Source of the DNA: Glomus cerebriforme
Taxonomy: Eukaryota > Glomeromycota > Glomeromycetes > Glomerales > Glomeraceae
Reading direction: 5' to 3'
Assembly (NCBI GenBank): GCA_003550305.1
Contig: QKYT01000214.1
Span: 1-18,558, forward strand
DNA length: 18,558 bases
Part shown: in pieces, positions 9,115-17,817 of the stretch
Layout: every line of letters begins with the position of its first letter
Position numbering within the stretch: the first letter of the stretch is position 1
The notes under the pieces: model-generated
The model's input: the letters and a program-made list of their open reading frames with translations, nothing else
Database searches by the model: none
Told to the model about the DNA's origin: nothing
Translations under genes and position numbers: made by a program

Positions 9115-9846
9115 ATGATGGAAGATTTTAATGATCATCAAGAAGATTTGTTTGTTCAGGTTAACACCAAAAGCAGCCCATAAATATTACAAATACTAAG
9201 AATAACACCTATGGAAATGTGACCGGAGTTAAACCATATTTACCAATGTAATTAATGAACAAAATAAAATAATATATCAGGAGATATCCGTAACTGGAAG
9301 CAAATGAATAACTTCCATTTAGGATCAACAACAAAAAAGAGAATGCGGGATAGAGAATGCCGCCGTGGATGCATTATCTTTAAATACAACTATAATCAAC
9401 AATCAAATGGAAATATTGATATTGCAGGCTTCAAATGAAAAAAAAATCTATGAAAATGTGATGGATACAACAATGACTACCATAATCAAATGGAAAAGAT
9501 TAGTATTACTGCATTTGAGAGGAAATATCTGTGAAAATATGAAGTAAATAGATTTCATGTAAATGTAACTGTAGTTTATTTATTGGAAAAAATCAAGTTC
9601 ACGGGTATTAAGAAAACATTTACGACTGTACGACATGTGAAAGGAAATAATAATGAAGTGAAGAATATCGAGATAAGTGTAACTGCATTCAACAACCAAT
9701 AGGGTTACATAAACTTTATAACTATTAGACTTGAAATTTTCGAAGACAGTAAACAAGTGGATATTGGTTATTACAACTTCTTGCCTAAATTTGGGATACC
9801 ATTTATTAGGTCAGGTGATTCTAGCAATACAAGTACTGATGACTAA
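9115..9846 (+). pseudogene. Decayed gene of unknown family with repeated I-x-I-(S/T)-A-F units
   Basis: A possible start (MMEDFNDHQEDLFVQ) lies at 9115, followed by protein-like sequence in a second frame (NITNTKNNTYGNVTGVKPYL, about 9180-9245). From 9268 to 9846 one frame is readable throughout, with only TGA at 9436, 9451 and 9532, TAG at 9700, and TAA as the terminator. It includes MEKISITAFERKYL, HVNVTVVYLLEKIKFTGIKK, NIEISVTAFNN and VDIGYYNFLPKFGIPF. The motifs NIDIAGF, KISITAF and IEISVTAF in this frame, plus EISVTGS in another frame at 9281, look like copies of one unit. A CAG/GTTAAC at 9159-9160 and an ATCAG at 9276-9280 could be intron borders of about 120 bp. I do not recognise the family. 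Multiple stops and at least one frame change make it a likely pseudogene; stop-codon readthrough is the alternative. Confidence 0.5.
9398..9541 (+). repeat. Imperfect 82-bp direct repeat
   Basis: The words AATCAAATGGAAA at 9401 and 9483, and ATCT(A/G)TGAAAAT(G/A)TGA at 9446 and 9527, recur at a spacing of 81-82 bases, with related sequence between them. This is a diverged tandem duplication inside the decayed gene. The spacing is not a clean multiple of three, so the copies have also drifted in frame. Confidence 0.6.
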
Positions 9847-9849
9847 TGG

Positions 9850-10025
9850 CAGGGAAAGTGCTGATAAAAATGGGAAATAATGACGCTGGTAAAAATGAGA
9901 ATGATTGGGTTGCAATGATATTAATTGTGATGATGGAGTAGGAAAGGTACTGGTAAAATGGCAAATTGTGCAAGGAAAGATATATGCAAAATAGAAATAA
10001 TGGCGCAAAAATGGTAATGTTAAAA
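9850..10025 (+). repeat. Degenerate repeat of CTGGTAAAAATGG-like words
   Basis: GTGCTGATAAAAATGGG, CGCTGGTAAAAATGAG and TACTGGTAAAATGGC occur within about 110 bases, along with AATAATGACGC and AATAATGGCGC. In one frame this gives an Asn/Gly/Lys-rich segment (NNDAGKNENDW), perhaps the low-complexity tail of the preceding relic. An open frame on the opposite strand is read as a shadow. Confidence 0.4.
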
Positions 10026-10046
10026 AAATGCGTTTAATTTTCATAC

Positions 10047-10278
10047 CTATGTTTTATTTTATCTATCTTTTGTTTATTTAAATAAAATGTATTACAATGT
10101 TTTTTTTTATAATAAATATAATAGAATATAATTAATTGACAATAAATTGGCGTATGAAAAATTATTGATTTGGGAATTTATATTTATTTTATAATTTACA
10201 AAACAAAATGAAAAATGTGAATTAAATTTGGAACAAAAAAATCAAATTATTGTTCAATAAAATAATCTGCTGATGTGA
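10047..10278. other. AT-rich intergenic stretch
   Basis: No coding region or regulatory site can be supported. T-rich and A-rich tracts separate two relics. Confidence 0.5.
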
Positions 10279-10488
10279 TCAAGTGCAGCCAAAAATTATT
10301 TAGAAGGTGGATCTGATCCTTTTAATGTTGCCTATAATACTTATTTATATTTAGGGATTTATAAACGTAATAATTTTGAGAAAAGAACGTATTTGTTTTT
10401 TTTTATTAAAGAAAAGAATTCTAAAAAAATCGGTGTTAAAAAAATCATTCATATAGTGCGTGCATTTTTCTTTGATCATGTACAGTAA
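10279..10488 (+). pseudogene. Protein-like 69-codon relic, family unknown
   Basis: An uninterrupted frame without a start methionine reads AAKNYLEGGSDPFNVAYNTY and continues LYLGIYKRNNFEKRTYL before becoming Lys/Phe/Ile-rich and ending in TAA at 10486. The first 30 residues have a balanced, protein-like composition unlike the flanking DNA; the rest looks like random AT-rich translation. The alternating Ala/Tyr/Leu pattern faintly recalls helical-repeat proteins, but no family motif is clear. It may be an exon remnant. An upstream TGA closes the frame. Confidence 0.3.
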
Positions 10489-10607
10489 TAAATTATACTA
10501 TAATTTGCTATATCGATCAAGTTTTTATTATAGTATGAGTAATGATGAGTCAGCTGTATAGTTAATTAACATTTGTTACGAATTGTCGTATTTGCTTCAA
10601 AAAATTA

Positions 10608-10973
10608 ATGATCGTCACATTAGTTTGTCATTCCTGGCTTAAAAAATTAAAATTAGTTGATTTAGGCAATTTGTTTACTGCATTGCAACACATCTGCACA
10701 GCGTGTGAAACTTTGATTTTTTCAACAAATGAGGAGACGATCCCCCTTTTTTTAAAAAAAAAATCGGCTTTTTTATTTTATAAGATTTATGACATAAACG
10801 ATAAAAAAAAAATTTATTCATTCATAAATAAAAGTTATAAAGATATATATTTATTAAGTAAATATCAAGAAACGATTAACATTAACATAAAAAATATAAT
10901 TAAGAAATGTGGAACTTATTATTCGTATTTATCTGCGAATTTTTTAAAAAAAAAGGTTAATTCGAATGAATAA
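10608..10973 (+). other. 121-codon open frame, doubtful
   Basis: An ATG-started frame with MIVTLVCHSWLKKLKL at its head, rich in Lys, Ile, Asn and Tyr later. No family motif is visible. Its last third is the composition expected from translated AT-rich DNA, and its end overlaps the last exon and intron of the CipC-like gene on the opposite strand. It is included because of its length; it is probably not a gene, or it is a fragment of one. Confidence 0.15.
10850..10855 (-). terminator. Candidate polyadenylation signal of the CipC-like gene
   Basis: AATAAA on the minus strand, about 64 bases after the stop codon. A second copy is near 10812-10817. Confidence 0.45.
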
Positions 10974-11410
10974 AATTTACAAGATTATTTTTTTTTTTAC
11001 TGATAAGTTACCTGAATACAATTTTTCAGCAGCATGCTTAGCATCTCTTTTTGCTTTTTCTCTGTCAAGAAAATCTAATCCTTTTGTTTCAAAGAGTTTA
11101 TCAGCTTCAGCGGCAGCCAAACCCGCCAATATCTCTTTTGCTAGAGCGTGGTCATCATGATGTCCTTCTTCTTCGCGTTTTTTTTCATAAGCCTTATAGG
11201 CTTCAAAAGCTGCAGCACCGGCAATTAACTCGTGACTTAAACTACTTTCGTGTTTCTTTGCACCATAAACTTGTTCATGATGATCTTTAGCAGTTGAGTG
11301 AGTAAATTCTTTGAGGAATTCTGAATAATTAATTAAAAGGATAATTAATAACGGGAAGATTAATCATAAATCTAATCATAATTTACTTTTAAAAATGATT
11401 ATTTACCCAT
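10919..11410 (-). CDS. CipC-like (DUF3759) small stress-associated protein, three exons
   Basis: Spliced exons 11410-11407, 11320-11012 and 10932-10919 give exactly 109 codons including TAA, a 108-residue protein. Residues 18-50 (EQVYGAKKHESSLSHELIAG, then AAAFEAYKAYEKKR) and 60-104 (ALAKEILAGLAAAEADKLFE, then TKGLDFLDREKAKRDAKHAA) match the two Ala-rich helices of the fungal CipC/DUF3759 family, whose founder is a concanamycin-induced protein of Aspergillus. The length of about 100 residues and a tail of EKLY plus a few residues fit the family. Both introns are GT..AG, of 86 and 79 bp. The first coding exon is only ATGG, and the G completes a Glu codon. Unspliced reading would stop within intron 1 and would replace the family-like tail with a lysine run, which supports the model. 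The frame is intact and codon use is less AT-extreme than nearby DNA, as in an expressed gene. The molecular function of the family is unknown; a cytosolic stress-response role is inferred. Confidence 0.88.
10933..11011 (-). other. Intron 2 of the CipC-like gene
   Basis: Minus-strand intron of 79 bp from GTAACT to TTCGCAG, preceded by a T-rich stretch. Splicing joins TCA-G to AT-AAA, giving SDKYE and a stop, which fits the family's C-terminal end. Confidence 0.75.
11321..11406 (-). other. Intron 1 of the CipC-like gene
   Basis: Minus-strand intron of 86 bp from GTAAAT after ATGG to TTATTCAG. It interrupts the second codon. Possible branch sites are AT-rich and not distinctive. Confidence 0.8.
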
Positions 11411-11483
11411 TTCGAATTGATTAGATTTTTTTTTTTTTTTGCAGGTGCGAAAAGTGTTGAGAGACTAAAGTGAAAACTTGGTG

Positions 11484-11491
11484 CTTTTATA
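11484..11491 (-). promoter_or_regulatory. TATA box of the CipC-like gene
   Basis: TATAAAAG on the minus strand lies 74-81 bases before the ATG, predicting transcription start near 11455-11460 and a leader of about 45-50 bases that contains an A16 tract. An inverted CCAAT word (11600-11605) and a GAACTTTC pair (about 11595) lie farther upstream and may be activator sites, with little support. Confidence 0.6.
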
Positions 11492-11499
11492 ACAATTCT

Positions 11500-13500
11500 T
11501 TACATAGGACACAATATTTTTTTATTATTTGATGTTCTATAATCGTCATATCTATTAAACTATATTAATCGGATAGAGAAATTTGTTGTGCGAGAACTTT
11601 CCCAATAAAATTCAATGTATTTTGTCTTTGATTTAAAAATTGTAATATCGTACCTCAATGAATGTCAAACCGTCATTTCTTTTTTACTTTTTTGAGTATA
11701 GTTATACTTTTTTTGGAATCTCTTATTACACATATAGGTTACGATAAATTATACTGGCCATGCAATATTTTATAAAAATTCTTGGCACTTGGCATGTGAA
11801 TGGTCGATCATGGTGACTATCAATTAATTATCATACTTTACGTAGCAGATAGAAATAAGTTCATTTCTCATAATAAAATTTTTATGATATTTAAATGAAT
11901 AAATTATAAACAAATATTTTAAAGCATTTATATTCTGATATATTTCATTTAAAAAATTAAAATGAACGCTTTTACTTTTAATTTTGTGACGGATTTTCAC
12001 GCATGTTTTTTTTTTTTTTTTTACCAATGCAAATCAAAGGGTTTGTGTAGCGATCCGTTTTGATCCGTTATATGTAAATCACCTTATTATCTGATTTATC
12101 TGATCCTTGGCAGTGTACAAAAAAAAAATAGATAAACATTTTCCAGTTATCTCATCAGCTATCAACCAGTTTTTATTTGATAAATCGGATACTTATGTAA
12201 AAAGGAGTGCATCAAATCAAATAAATAATATTCGTTTAAAATAATACGCAATAATAATTAACGCAATTTAGAGATATTGTCTTTGTTCTCCATATATATG
12301 ATATAATATTTTTTTTTTTTTTTTACATTTTATTCCGACAATTTTAAAATCATGCATATCCGAGTTCACAAAGAACAAAAATTTTATTTATGATGCGAAT
12401 CGAAGCTGATCACATGATATCGAACGACGTTAAAAAAATGATTGGCCAAATATGCGGCACAGCAGCCACAAATTTTGTGTCATCTCGCAAAGAACTTTGA
12501 AAATATTTTAATTCTACATATAACAAAAGAAGAAAATTCTCCAATATTTTCAAACATTTAATATTTATATTTCAAATTAAAACAAATAATTCAAGTTATC
12601 TTGATATATCTGAATGTTTAAATGACTTTACTTATTCAATAAAAGCCAGTTTTGTTTATGAATATTTAAGCTAGTTTAATGAAAATTAATATCTGAATAG
12701 TTTAATATCTGCTGAATAACTTTACCAAGTCTTTAAAAATGCGTGATTTATTTTGGATAAAATGTTGTAATTATACCATTAAGTTAAAAAATAAGTGTTC
12801 CTGTGATTTCTGTATAAAAATAAACGCATTAATAAAAAATAATATATTCATAATTTTTATAAATAATAAATATTTCTATATGTATCTGAAAAATTATGCA
12901 ATAAAACTTAAAGAAGGAGAGAGTAAAAAAGAAAGAAAAGAGTTGTTTATTGCTGGATTGCTGGAGTGTACATGATAAACTGACAATAAATCAGAGCGCA
13001 TTTCGCATTAAATTAAAAACTGTCAAATTAAAATTTGGGACGACTGCAGATACAAGTGTCGGTTAAGATAGTCCTATATTTAAATATAATTCGTTACTAA
13101 TTTTAAATATTCAATTCTTTGGCTAAATATGATATTTGGGATTTAAGTTTGAAAGAGAATGCAATCTAATTTATGTGAATTATGAAAAGGATCGTTCAGA
13201 AAATCCAGAATACTGCAACAACAGTATGTTTGGGTATTTTTCAAAAAATAATGTACATTTTTAAAGCATGAGTCGCTGGAAACTTTTTTTTTTTGTAAAT
13301 AAAAAATGAAATTTGTAAAGAAAATAAGAAAAAACATAATTGGACGAGTTCTCATCATGTTTCCATTATAAAAACTGTATCTTTCAATCAGAGTATAGTA
13401 TCATAAATAACTATAATATAGTATCAATAAGGTTAATATAAACTCTTTTTGTTTTGCCATTTATCAAATTAACGTGTTTAATTTTTTTTTTTTTTTAAAA
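11500..13500. other. Long AT-rich stretch without a supported gene
   Basis: Short open frames at 11824-12027 (minus), 12739-12975 (plus) and 13143-13358 (minus) have Lys/Ile/Asn/Phe-rich translations, no motifs and no promoter context, so they are treated as chance. The GATCCGTT word repeated near 12052-12069 and T tracts near 12005 and 12310 are the only other features. The part next to 11500 serves as upstream region of the CipC-like gene. Confidence 0.5.
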
Positions 13501-13922
13501 AAAAATAACACCTTATTAATTTAGTAGCCCGAGTTACGGTTGAATTTAACAAATTAATGTTGAAATAAATTTTTGATACGACACAATTAGGATTTACACG
13601 AAAATCTAGTAAGCAACTTTAAATGATATCAGCCTCGATTTTAACCTTAGTAAGTTCGGCTGATCGACTAGTCACTATATACAGATCGTACCATATATTT
13701 AATGGTATCAGGTGATCTTGATTATAATAGACCCATTGCTTGTGATTGGCTTTTATGCTAATTAGTGCATCACTTGAGGCATAATCCGAATTGCAGCCGC
13801 ATGTATTTTTATAAATATATTAGCCATTTAAATTAATTATTATATTTATTAGTTTATTTTTGTTATGACTTTATCTAATTATCTAAATAATCTAAAATTT
13901 ATTTTCAGTTACATGTAAAATT

Positions 13923-14066
13923 ATTGTTATATCTTTTAATTATTACAGTTTTTTAATAAATAATTAATTAATAATAATTAATTTTAGATAATTGTTATAA
14001 AAATTTTTTAATTTATAGGATATCATTAGTTAAACAATATTGTTATATTTTTAATTATTATAGTTT
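13923..14066. repeat. Short direct repeat in AT-rich DNA
   Basis: ATTGTTATAT(C)TTTTAATTATTA(C/T)AGTTT occurs at 13923-13951 and again at about 14039-14066, 116 bases apart, differing by one indel and one or two substitutions. Low complexity weakens its meaning. Confidence 0.4.
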
Positions 14067-14099
14067 ATTTATATTCTATTGTTTACATCACCAACGCCA

Positions 14100-14131
14100 A
14101 ATTCTGGTTAAAAATTCAATTAACCAGAATT
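14100..14131. repeat. Perfect 12-bp inverted repeat, 8-base loop
   Basis: AATTCTGGTTAA (14100-14111) and TTAACCAGAATT (14120-14131) are exact inverse complements. The CCAGAATT half resembles the GGCCAGAATT motif of the repeats at 15.6-16.2 kb, so it may be a diverged relative. Confidence 0.7.
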
Positions 14132-15083
14132 GTATTAGTATCAGATAGAACAATTACTTAGTTAACCTTCAGAATGCCACGTGAATTAAAATGGCTAATT
14201 AAATTCAATGCTGATTAATCCCTTTAGCTAACTACCAGAAACTTCTATTGCATACATAGCTCTGAAGCTATTGTTTCGATAGGTAACAATAAAAATTTCA
14301 GAAATATGCTGACGCTGAATCCCTAATAATACAAGGATAAAAAAAAAAAAGAAATTAAATTAAAATTTTAAAACATAATCCTCATTTCTATTTTTCTTTA
14401 TAATTAGGAATTTTCTTTTTATAATAATAACAATTACTTTATTCACAATGTATTAAAAACTTATTATCTAATAAAATCGCTTTATTTTTGATTATAACAG
14501 ATAATTTCAAAAAAAAGTTTCGATTTCGGCCTCATTATGAACTTAATTTATTTATAATAATTATAATAAATAATAATAAATAAATAACTATTTAAGAAAA
14601 TTACTCATTTTTAATTGATTTTGGCCAGATCATCTAATGTTGATTGACTGGACAATTTAACTGACTACATTAACAGATTTTTAATTGGCTAAATTACAGA
14701 GTTTTGAAGAGTTTTGTTTTAATTTATTATTAATTTTATTTATATTGTATACATAGGGTTTTATTTTTTTAATTAATCATATATTAAATTAATTTTAGTT
14801 TATTTTTTTTTAATTAGATTAGATATATATAAATAGTTAGTGGGATGGAAAAATCATTGTTTAAAGGGAAGAAAAATCTACAAAGATTTTTCTTAAAAAG
14901 CTTAATTGATTTAAAGTTTATTTTTTGTTGAAAAATTGGGCTTTCACAAATATCGATAATTAATCAATAATCTATTGTTAGCTATATAATTATTATAAAT
15001 TTTATTTTATGTATTTTTAATTTATAATAAATAATAACAATTAAACTATTTCTATTTATATTATTAAATTATAGTAATTAATT

Positions 15084-15702
15084 CAGGGCCAGCTCTGCTG
15101 GCCCATATACTATGAATCTAGTTAATTAATAAAAAAGTTTTAGAAAAAGAAAGGGACAAAAAAAATCACTTATATGATAAAAGAAGTTAATAGTTTAGAC
15201 CATTCCAACTTAATTATTCGTTTAATATCCTCTACACCCCTCTATTTTTAAAAAAAAATTTGAAATCTAATAAATATATAGTAATATATATTCCCTTCTA
15301 TTTTTGAGAAAATTTGAAAGCTAATAAACATATAATAATAATAATCAAATTTCCAAAATTTTATTATGTTTTTTATTTAATTTGTTTAATTTAAACCCTT
15401 CTCCCCATCTTGTTTAGGGACACCTCTTGTTTTGATGCATCACGAGTTACATTATTTTTTGCCTCTATGAAATTCATAAATTATAATATATTAATACTAT
15501 AAGCATTATAACTAGTTAAAAGAAATATCAGTATACCTTGTAGCTGCCAGGACCCCGAAAAATACTGAAATAGGTAACAAAAAAAAAACGCGTAGAATAA
15601 GCCAAAATAATCATGTAAATCTTTAGATAATTTCAATAATGTTGGCCAGAATATTATTACCGTTTTTGGCAACTCACTGACATTATTGTAATTCCGGCCC
15701 TG
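15084..15702. mobile_element. Possible hAT-like MITE with CAGGGCC termini
   Basis: CAGGGCC at 15084 and GGCCCTG ending at 15702 are inverted copies 619 bases apart; CAGGG is a typical hAT terminal word. Read inward, the right end gives CAGGGCCGGAATTAC and the left end CAGGGCCAGCTCTG, so only the outer nine or so bases agree. The 8-base flanks (AATTAATT and AAAAAATG) do not match, so there is no clear target duplication; the two ends may come from different elements. There is no transposase. A minus-strand frame of 63 codons at 15481-15672 is probably repeat translation. Confidence 0.35.
15086..15104. repeat. GC-rich perfect stem-loop at a CAGGGCC end
   Basis: GGGCCAGC, TCT, GCTGGCCC: an 8-bp stem with a 3-base loop, the most GC-rich word for hundreds of bases. 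It begins within CAGGGCC (15084-15090), the kind of terminus seen in hAT-type elements. The matching GGCCCTG lies at 15696-15702. Confidence 0.65.
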
Positions 15703-15781
15703 AAAAAATGCGTAGAGCTAATATTAAATTTTTTCCAATTTCTTGTTACCTATTTATATATTGCTCGGGCCTCGGGGTCCT
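15549..15781. mobile_element. Small inverted-repeat element (MITE-like), about 233 bp
   Basis: AGGACCCCGA (15549-15558) is the exact inverse complement of TCGGGGTCCT (15772-15781), and just inside them AAATAGGTAACAA (15568-15580) matches TTGTTACCTATTT (15743-15755). Two perfect blocks in the same order form an imperfect terminal inverted repeat of 32-39 bases. A third inner pair is CAATAATGT (about 15633) and ACATTATTG (about 15681). There is no coding capacity. It overlaps the hAT-like right end at 15702, so elements are probably nested. Confidence 0.6.
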
Positions 15782-15904
15782 CTTCTCCCCCCTCAATTTT
15801 TTTAACGATTAAGTTGCCTTATTTCAGTTATTTGTAATGAAAAATTAGAGAAAGAAGTGAAATAACTAAAAAAAAAAGATAACATATAAATAAATTTTAT
15901 TGCA

Positions 15905-16235
15905 TAACAAATCGAGTTACGTGATTAATTCCAGCTGGAGTTATGATTGGCCATGGCGATGAATTACAAAATTCTTTTTTTAAAAAAGACTTTTTTTTTA
16001 GATCTAGCATGGGGGTGAGACATTTATGCATCGCCAGAATTTTCCTAATTCGGTAATTCCGGCCGAAATTAAGAAATTTTCCTTTTTTGGGAGTCTCGTG
16101 TAATCCAAATTTCATTTGAAGAGGAACAAAATTGCTTTTTTGGTGAATAGCGTTACCCAAGTGTCCAAAAATAGAAATTCTGGCCAGAATTAAATTTTTT
16201 GGCCAAAATTAAGTTATGTGATGATTAATATGTGA
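15905..16235. repeat. Repeat with GGCC palindromes and TCACGTGA-like ends
   Basis: The left end reads GTTACGTGATTAATTCC (from about 15916). The right end, on the opposite strand, reads ATCACATAACTTAATTTTGGCC, a diverged inverted partner. Inside are CCGGCCGAAATTAAG (near 16060), the perfect 16-base palindrome AATTCTGGCCAGAATT (16176-16191) and the 12-base palindrome TTTTGGCCAAAA (16197-16208). An 87-codon minus-strand frame (15897-16160) spans most of it; it contains WPIITPAGINHVT and GRNYRIRKILAMH but no known domain, and I read it as translation of the repeat. Confidence 0.5.
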
Positions 16236-16239
16236 CAAA

Positions 16240-17205
16240 TAGGGTTTCGCATCTCGAAAAAAATTTCAAGTCCCTAGAATAAATAGTAAAAATGAAAATC
16301 GAAGGGTGTGACATGGGGTGACAAATTGGGAGTGATGAATAATTGCGAGATATATATTTATTTTCCTTTTTTTAATATAATACTATTATAGGAGTAGATG
16401 ATGGTAGTACCTCCTAGTAATAATTTATTATTGACATTTTTACAAGCAATCATTTCTTCATTATTTTAATTGATAATTTTAATTGAATAAATAATTTTTT
16501 TTAACTAATTTTATGAATAAAGTCACTTTGTTTCTATCAAAATCTACAAAACTATACAGCCTAAAGCATCCTTAGTTGTTTATAAAAAATTAGTATATTT
16601 TTTAATCAGAAATAAAGAAATAAGAGAGACTATATTTGTTAATTAAGACTATTGTGAAATATTTTATTTTTTGTAAAAAAAAAAAAAAAAAAAAAATATT
16701 TAATAGATTCCAAATTTAATTAAAAGTTTATTTGACTTTAAAAAAGTTAATGAGTAGTAACAAAATTTGTAATACAGATATAACATTAAAAAAGTGACAT
16801 TAATTTTACATTTTATTTTAAATAAAAAAAAATTTCAAGATATAAAAAAGGTATAATAAAAGACATAAAAAATGTAACTGATAACAAACTTTCAGAAAGT
16901 TACAAAACTTGCTACCAAATTAATATTTTTGGCTTTATTTAAGAATAGGGATGATTAGCTTGGTTGTGAATTTAAATCCAGAAATTGAAATAGTATTAAA
17001 TCAAACAATTTATCAATACCATTGACAATGTTTAATATTGACAGTTGATTAATAATTTTCTAATCCTAAAATATCGTAATTCATAAGTATTAGATTAAGA
17101 ATTGGACAGATTCTATAACTATAAGGTAGAGAATTAACAAATATTACATTATTTTAAAACAAAGGCAAATCATAAATAAGTATATTCAAGTAATTAAAAA
17201 CTATT
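16240..17205. other. AT-rich intergenic stretch
   Basis: The first 100 bases (GGGTGTGACATGGGGTGACA near 16302-16321) may still belong to the repeat cluster. No coding region is supported in the remainder, which includes an A22 tract at 16675-16696. Confidence 0.45.
16675..16696. repeat. A22 homopolymer
   Basis: Twenty-two consecutive A residues after TTTTGT. It might mark the end of a retroposed sequence, but no such sequence is recognisable to its left. Confidence 0.9.
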
Positions 17206-17210
17206 TATTA

Positions 17211-17468
17211 TCATATGCATTTTTGGTTCAGGTAATTATTAAAATTCAATGCTTGATGATGTATAATATATGTAAGTTTAGAATTAACTGATAAAGATGA
17301 TTTTTTTACATTAAATTTATCTGCTTCTTTAATTTGTTTATAATTTTCACGATCCTTTATATTATTACGTAAATTCTACTATTGTAATTTTATCATTCGA
17401 TCTGGATCATAAAATTCATGAAAATTTACACATAATCCCAGATGATTGGCAGAAAACCCAACATCCAT
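17211..17468 (-). pseudogene. Relic resembling the C-terminal tail of Rhizophagus kinases
   Basis: The frame starts MDVGFSANHLGLCVNFHEF, has two adjacent TAG codons at 17376-17381, then reads ENYKQIKEADKFN, SSLSVNSKLTYIIHHQAL and NFNNYLNQK before TGA. The expanded protein-kinase family of Rhizophagus commonly ends with a tail of the type QIKEA(E/D)xxN ... (H/P)xA ... F/L-xNLPxPxN, and this piece follows that pattern with the YTSRL part missing. The match is from memory of the family, not from a search. I find no kinase catalytic motifs (HRD, DFG) upstream on this strand, so only the tail survives. With two stops and no catalytic domain, it is not functional. Confidence 0.4.
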
Positions 17469-17469
17469 A

Positions 17470-17817
17470 ACGCTTCAAAAATAAATGTATAGTAATATAT
17501 ATTTAATAATAAAGAAATTTCCTGTTTATTTGATGATATAAAGTTTGAAATAAATTGTTTGAATTGTATTGAAATTGTTTATTTATTTTAAGTAAATATT
17601 ATATTATTACGTGTTCTAGCATGTAATCTTTTTTAGCACCATCACTATTTCCATACTTTTTACGCTAATTTCAACCTTTTCGTAGGCGGTACTATCATCT
17701 AAAGATTTTCGCCAATACACTAATTACATCACACACTTAAGTACAAATATAAACTCCATTTAATTACAAACTATTTGGGTCCATTTGTTTTTTCTATTAA
17801 ATCACTTTTAAGTATAA
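17470..17817. other. AT-rich stretch between relic and doubtful frame
   Basis: No supported gene. On the minus strand near 17620-17670 a short piece (KKYGNSDGAKKDYML) looks protein-like and might be another fragment of the decayed kinase-like gene, but it is too short to assign. Confidence 0.4.

Larger units (their letters stand above)
13500..15083. other. Extremely AT-rich stretch without a supported gene
   Basis: No open frame of protein-like composition occurs on either strand. The stretch is rich in TTAATTAA-type palindromes (for example 13965-13985, 14770-14800) and contains one GC-bearing stem-loop and one diverged direct repeat, listed separately. It is probably old, decayed repeat DNA. 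Confidence 0.5.

Noticed and set aside
9248..9280. A 33-base GTAATT..ATCAG intron in the decayed gene
   Set aside because: Too short for the roughly 80-bp introns seen in the CipC-like gene. A donor at 9160 giving about 120 bp is more plausible, though also unproven.
9436..9534. TGA read as tryptophan, as in a mitochondrial insert
   Set aside because: The sequence does not resemble any mitochondrial protein, and a TAG in the same frame would not be explained. G:C to A:T decay fits all four stops.
10966..11290. Plus-strand frames over the CipC-like gene
   Set aside because: They are antisense shadows of exon 2; the minus strand gives the family match and splice sites.
11824..13358. Short open frames at 11824-12027, 12739-12975 and 13143-13358
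   Set aside because: Lys/Ile/Asn/Phe-rich translations, no motifs and no promoter context; expected by chance in AT-rich DNA.
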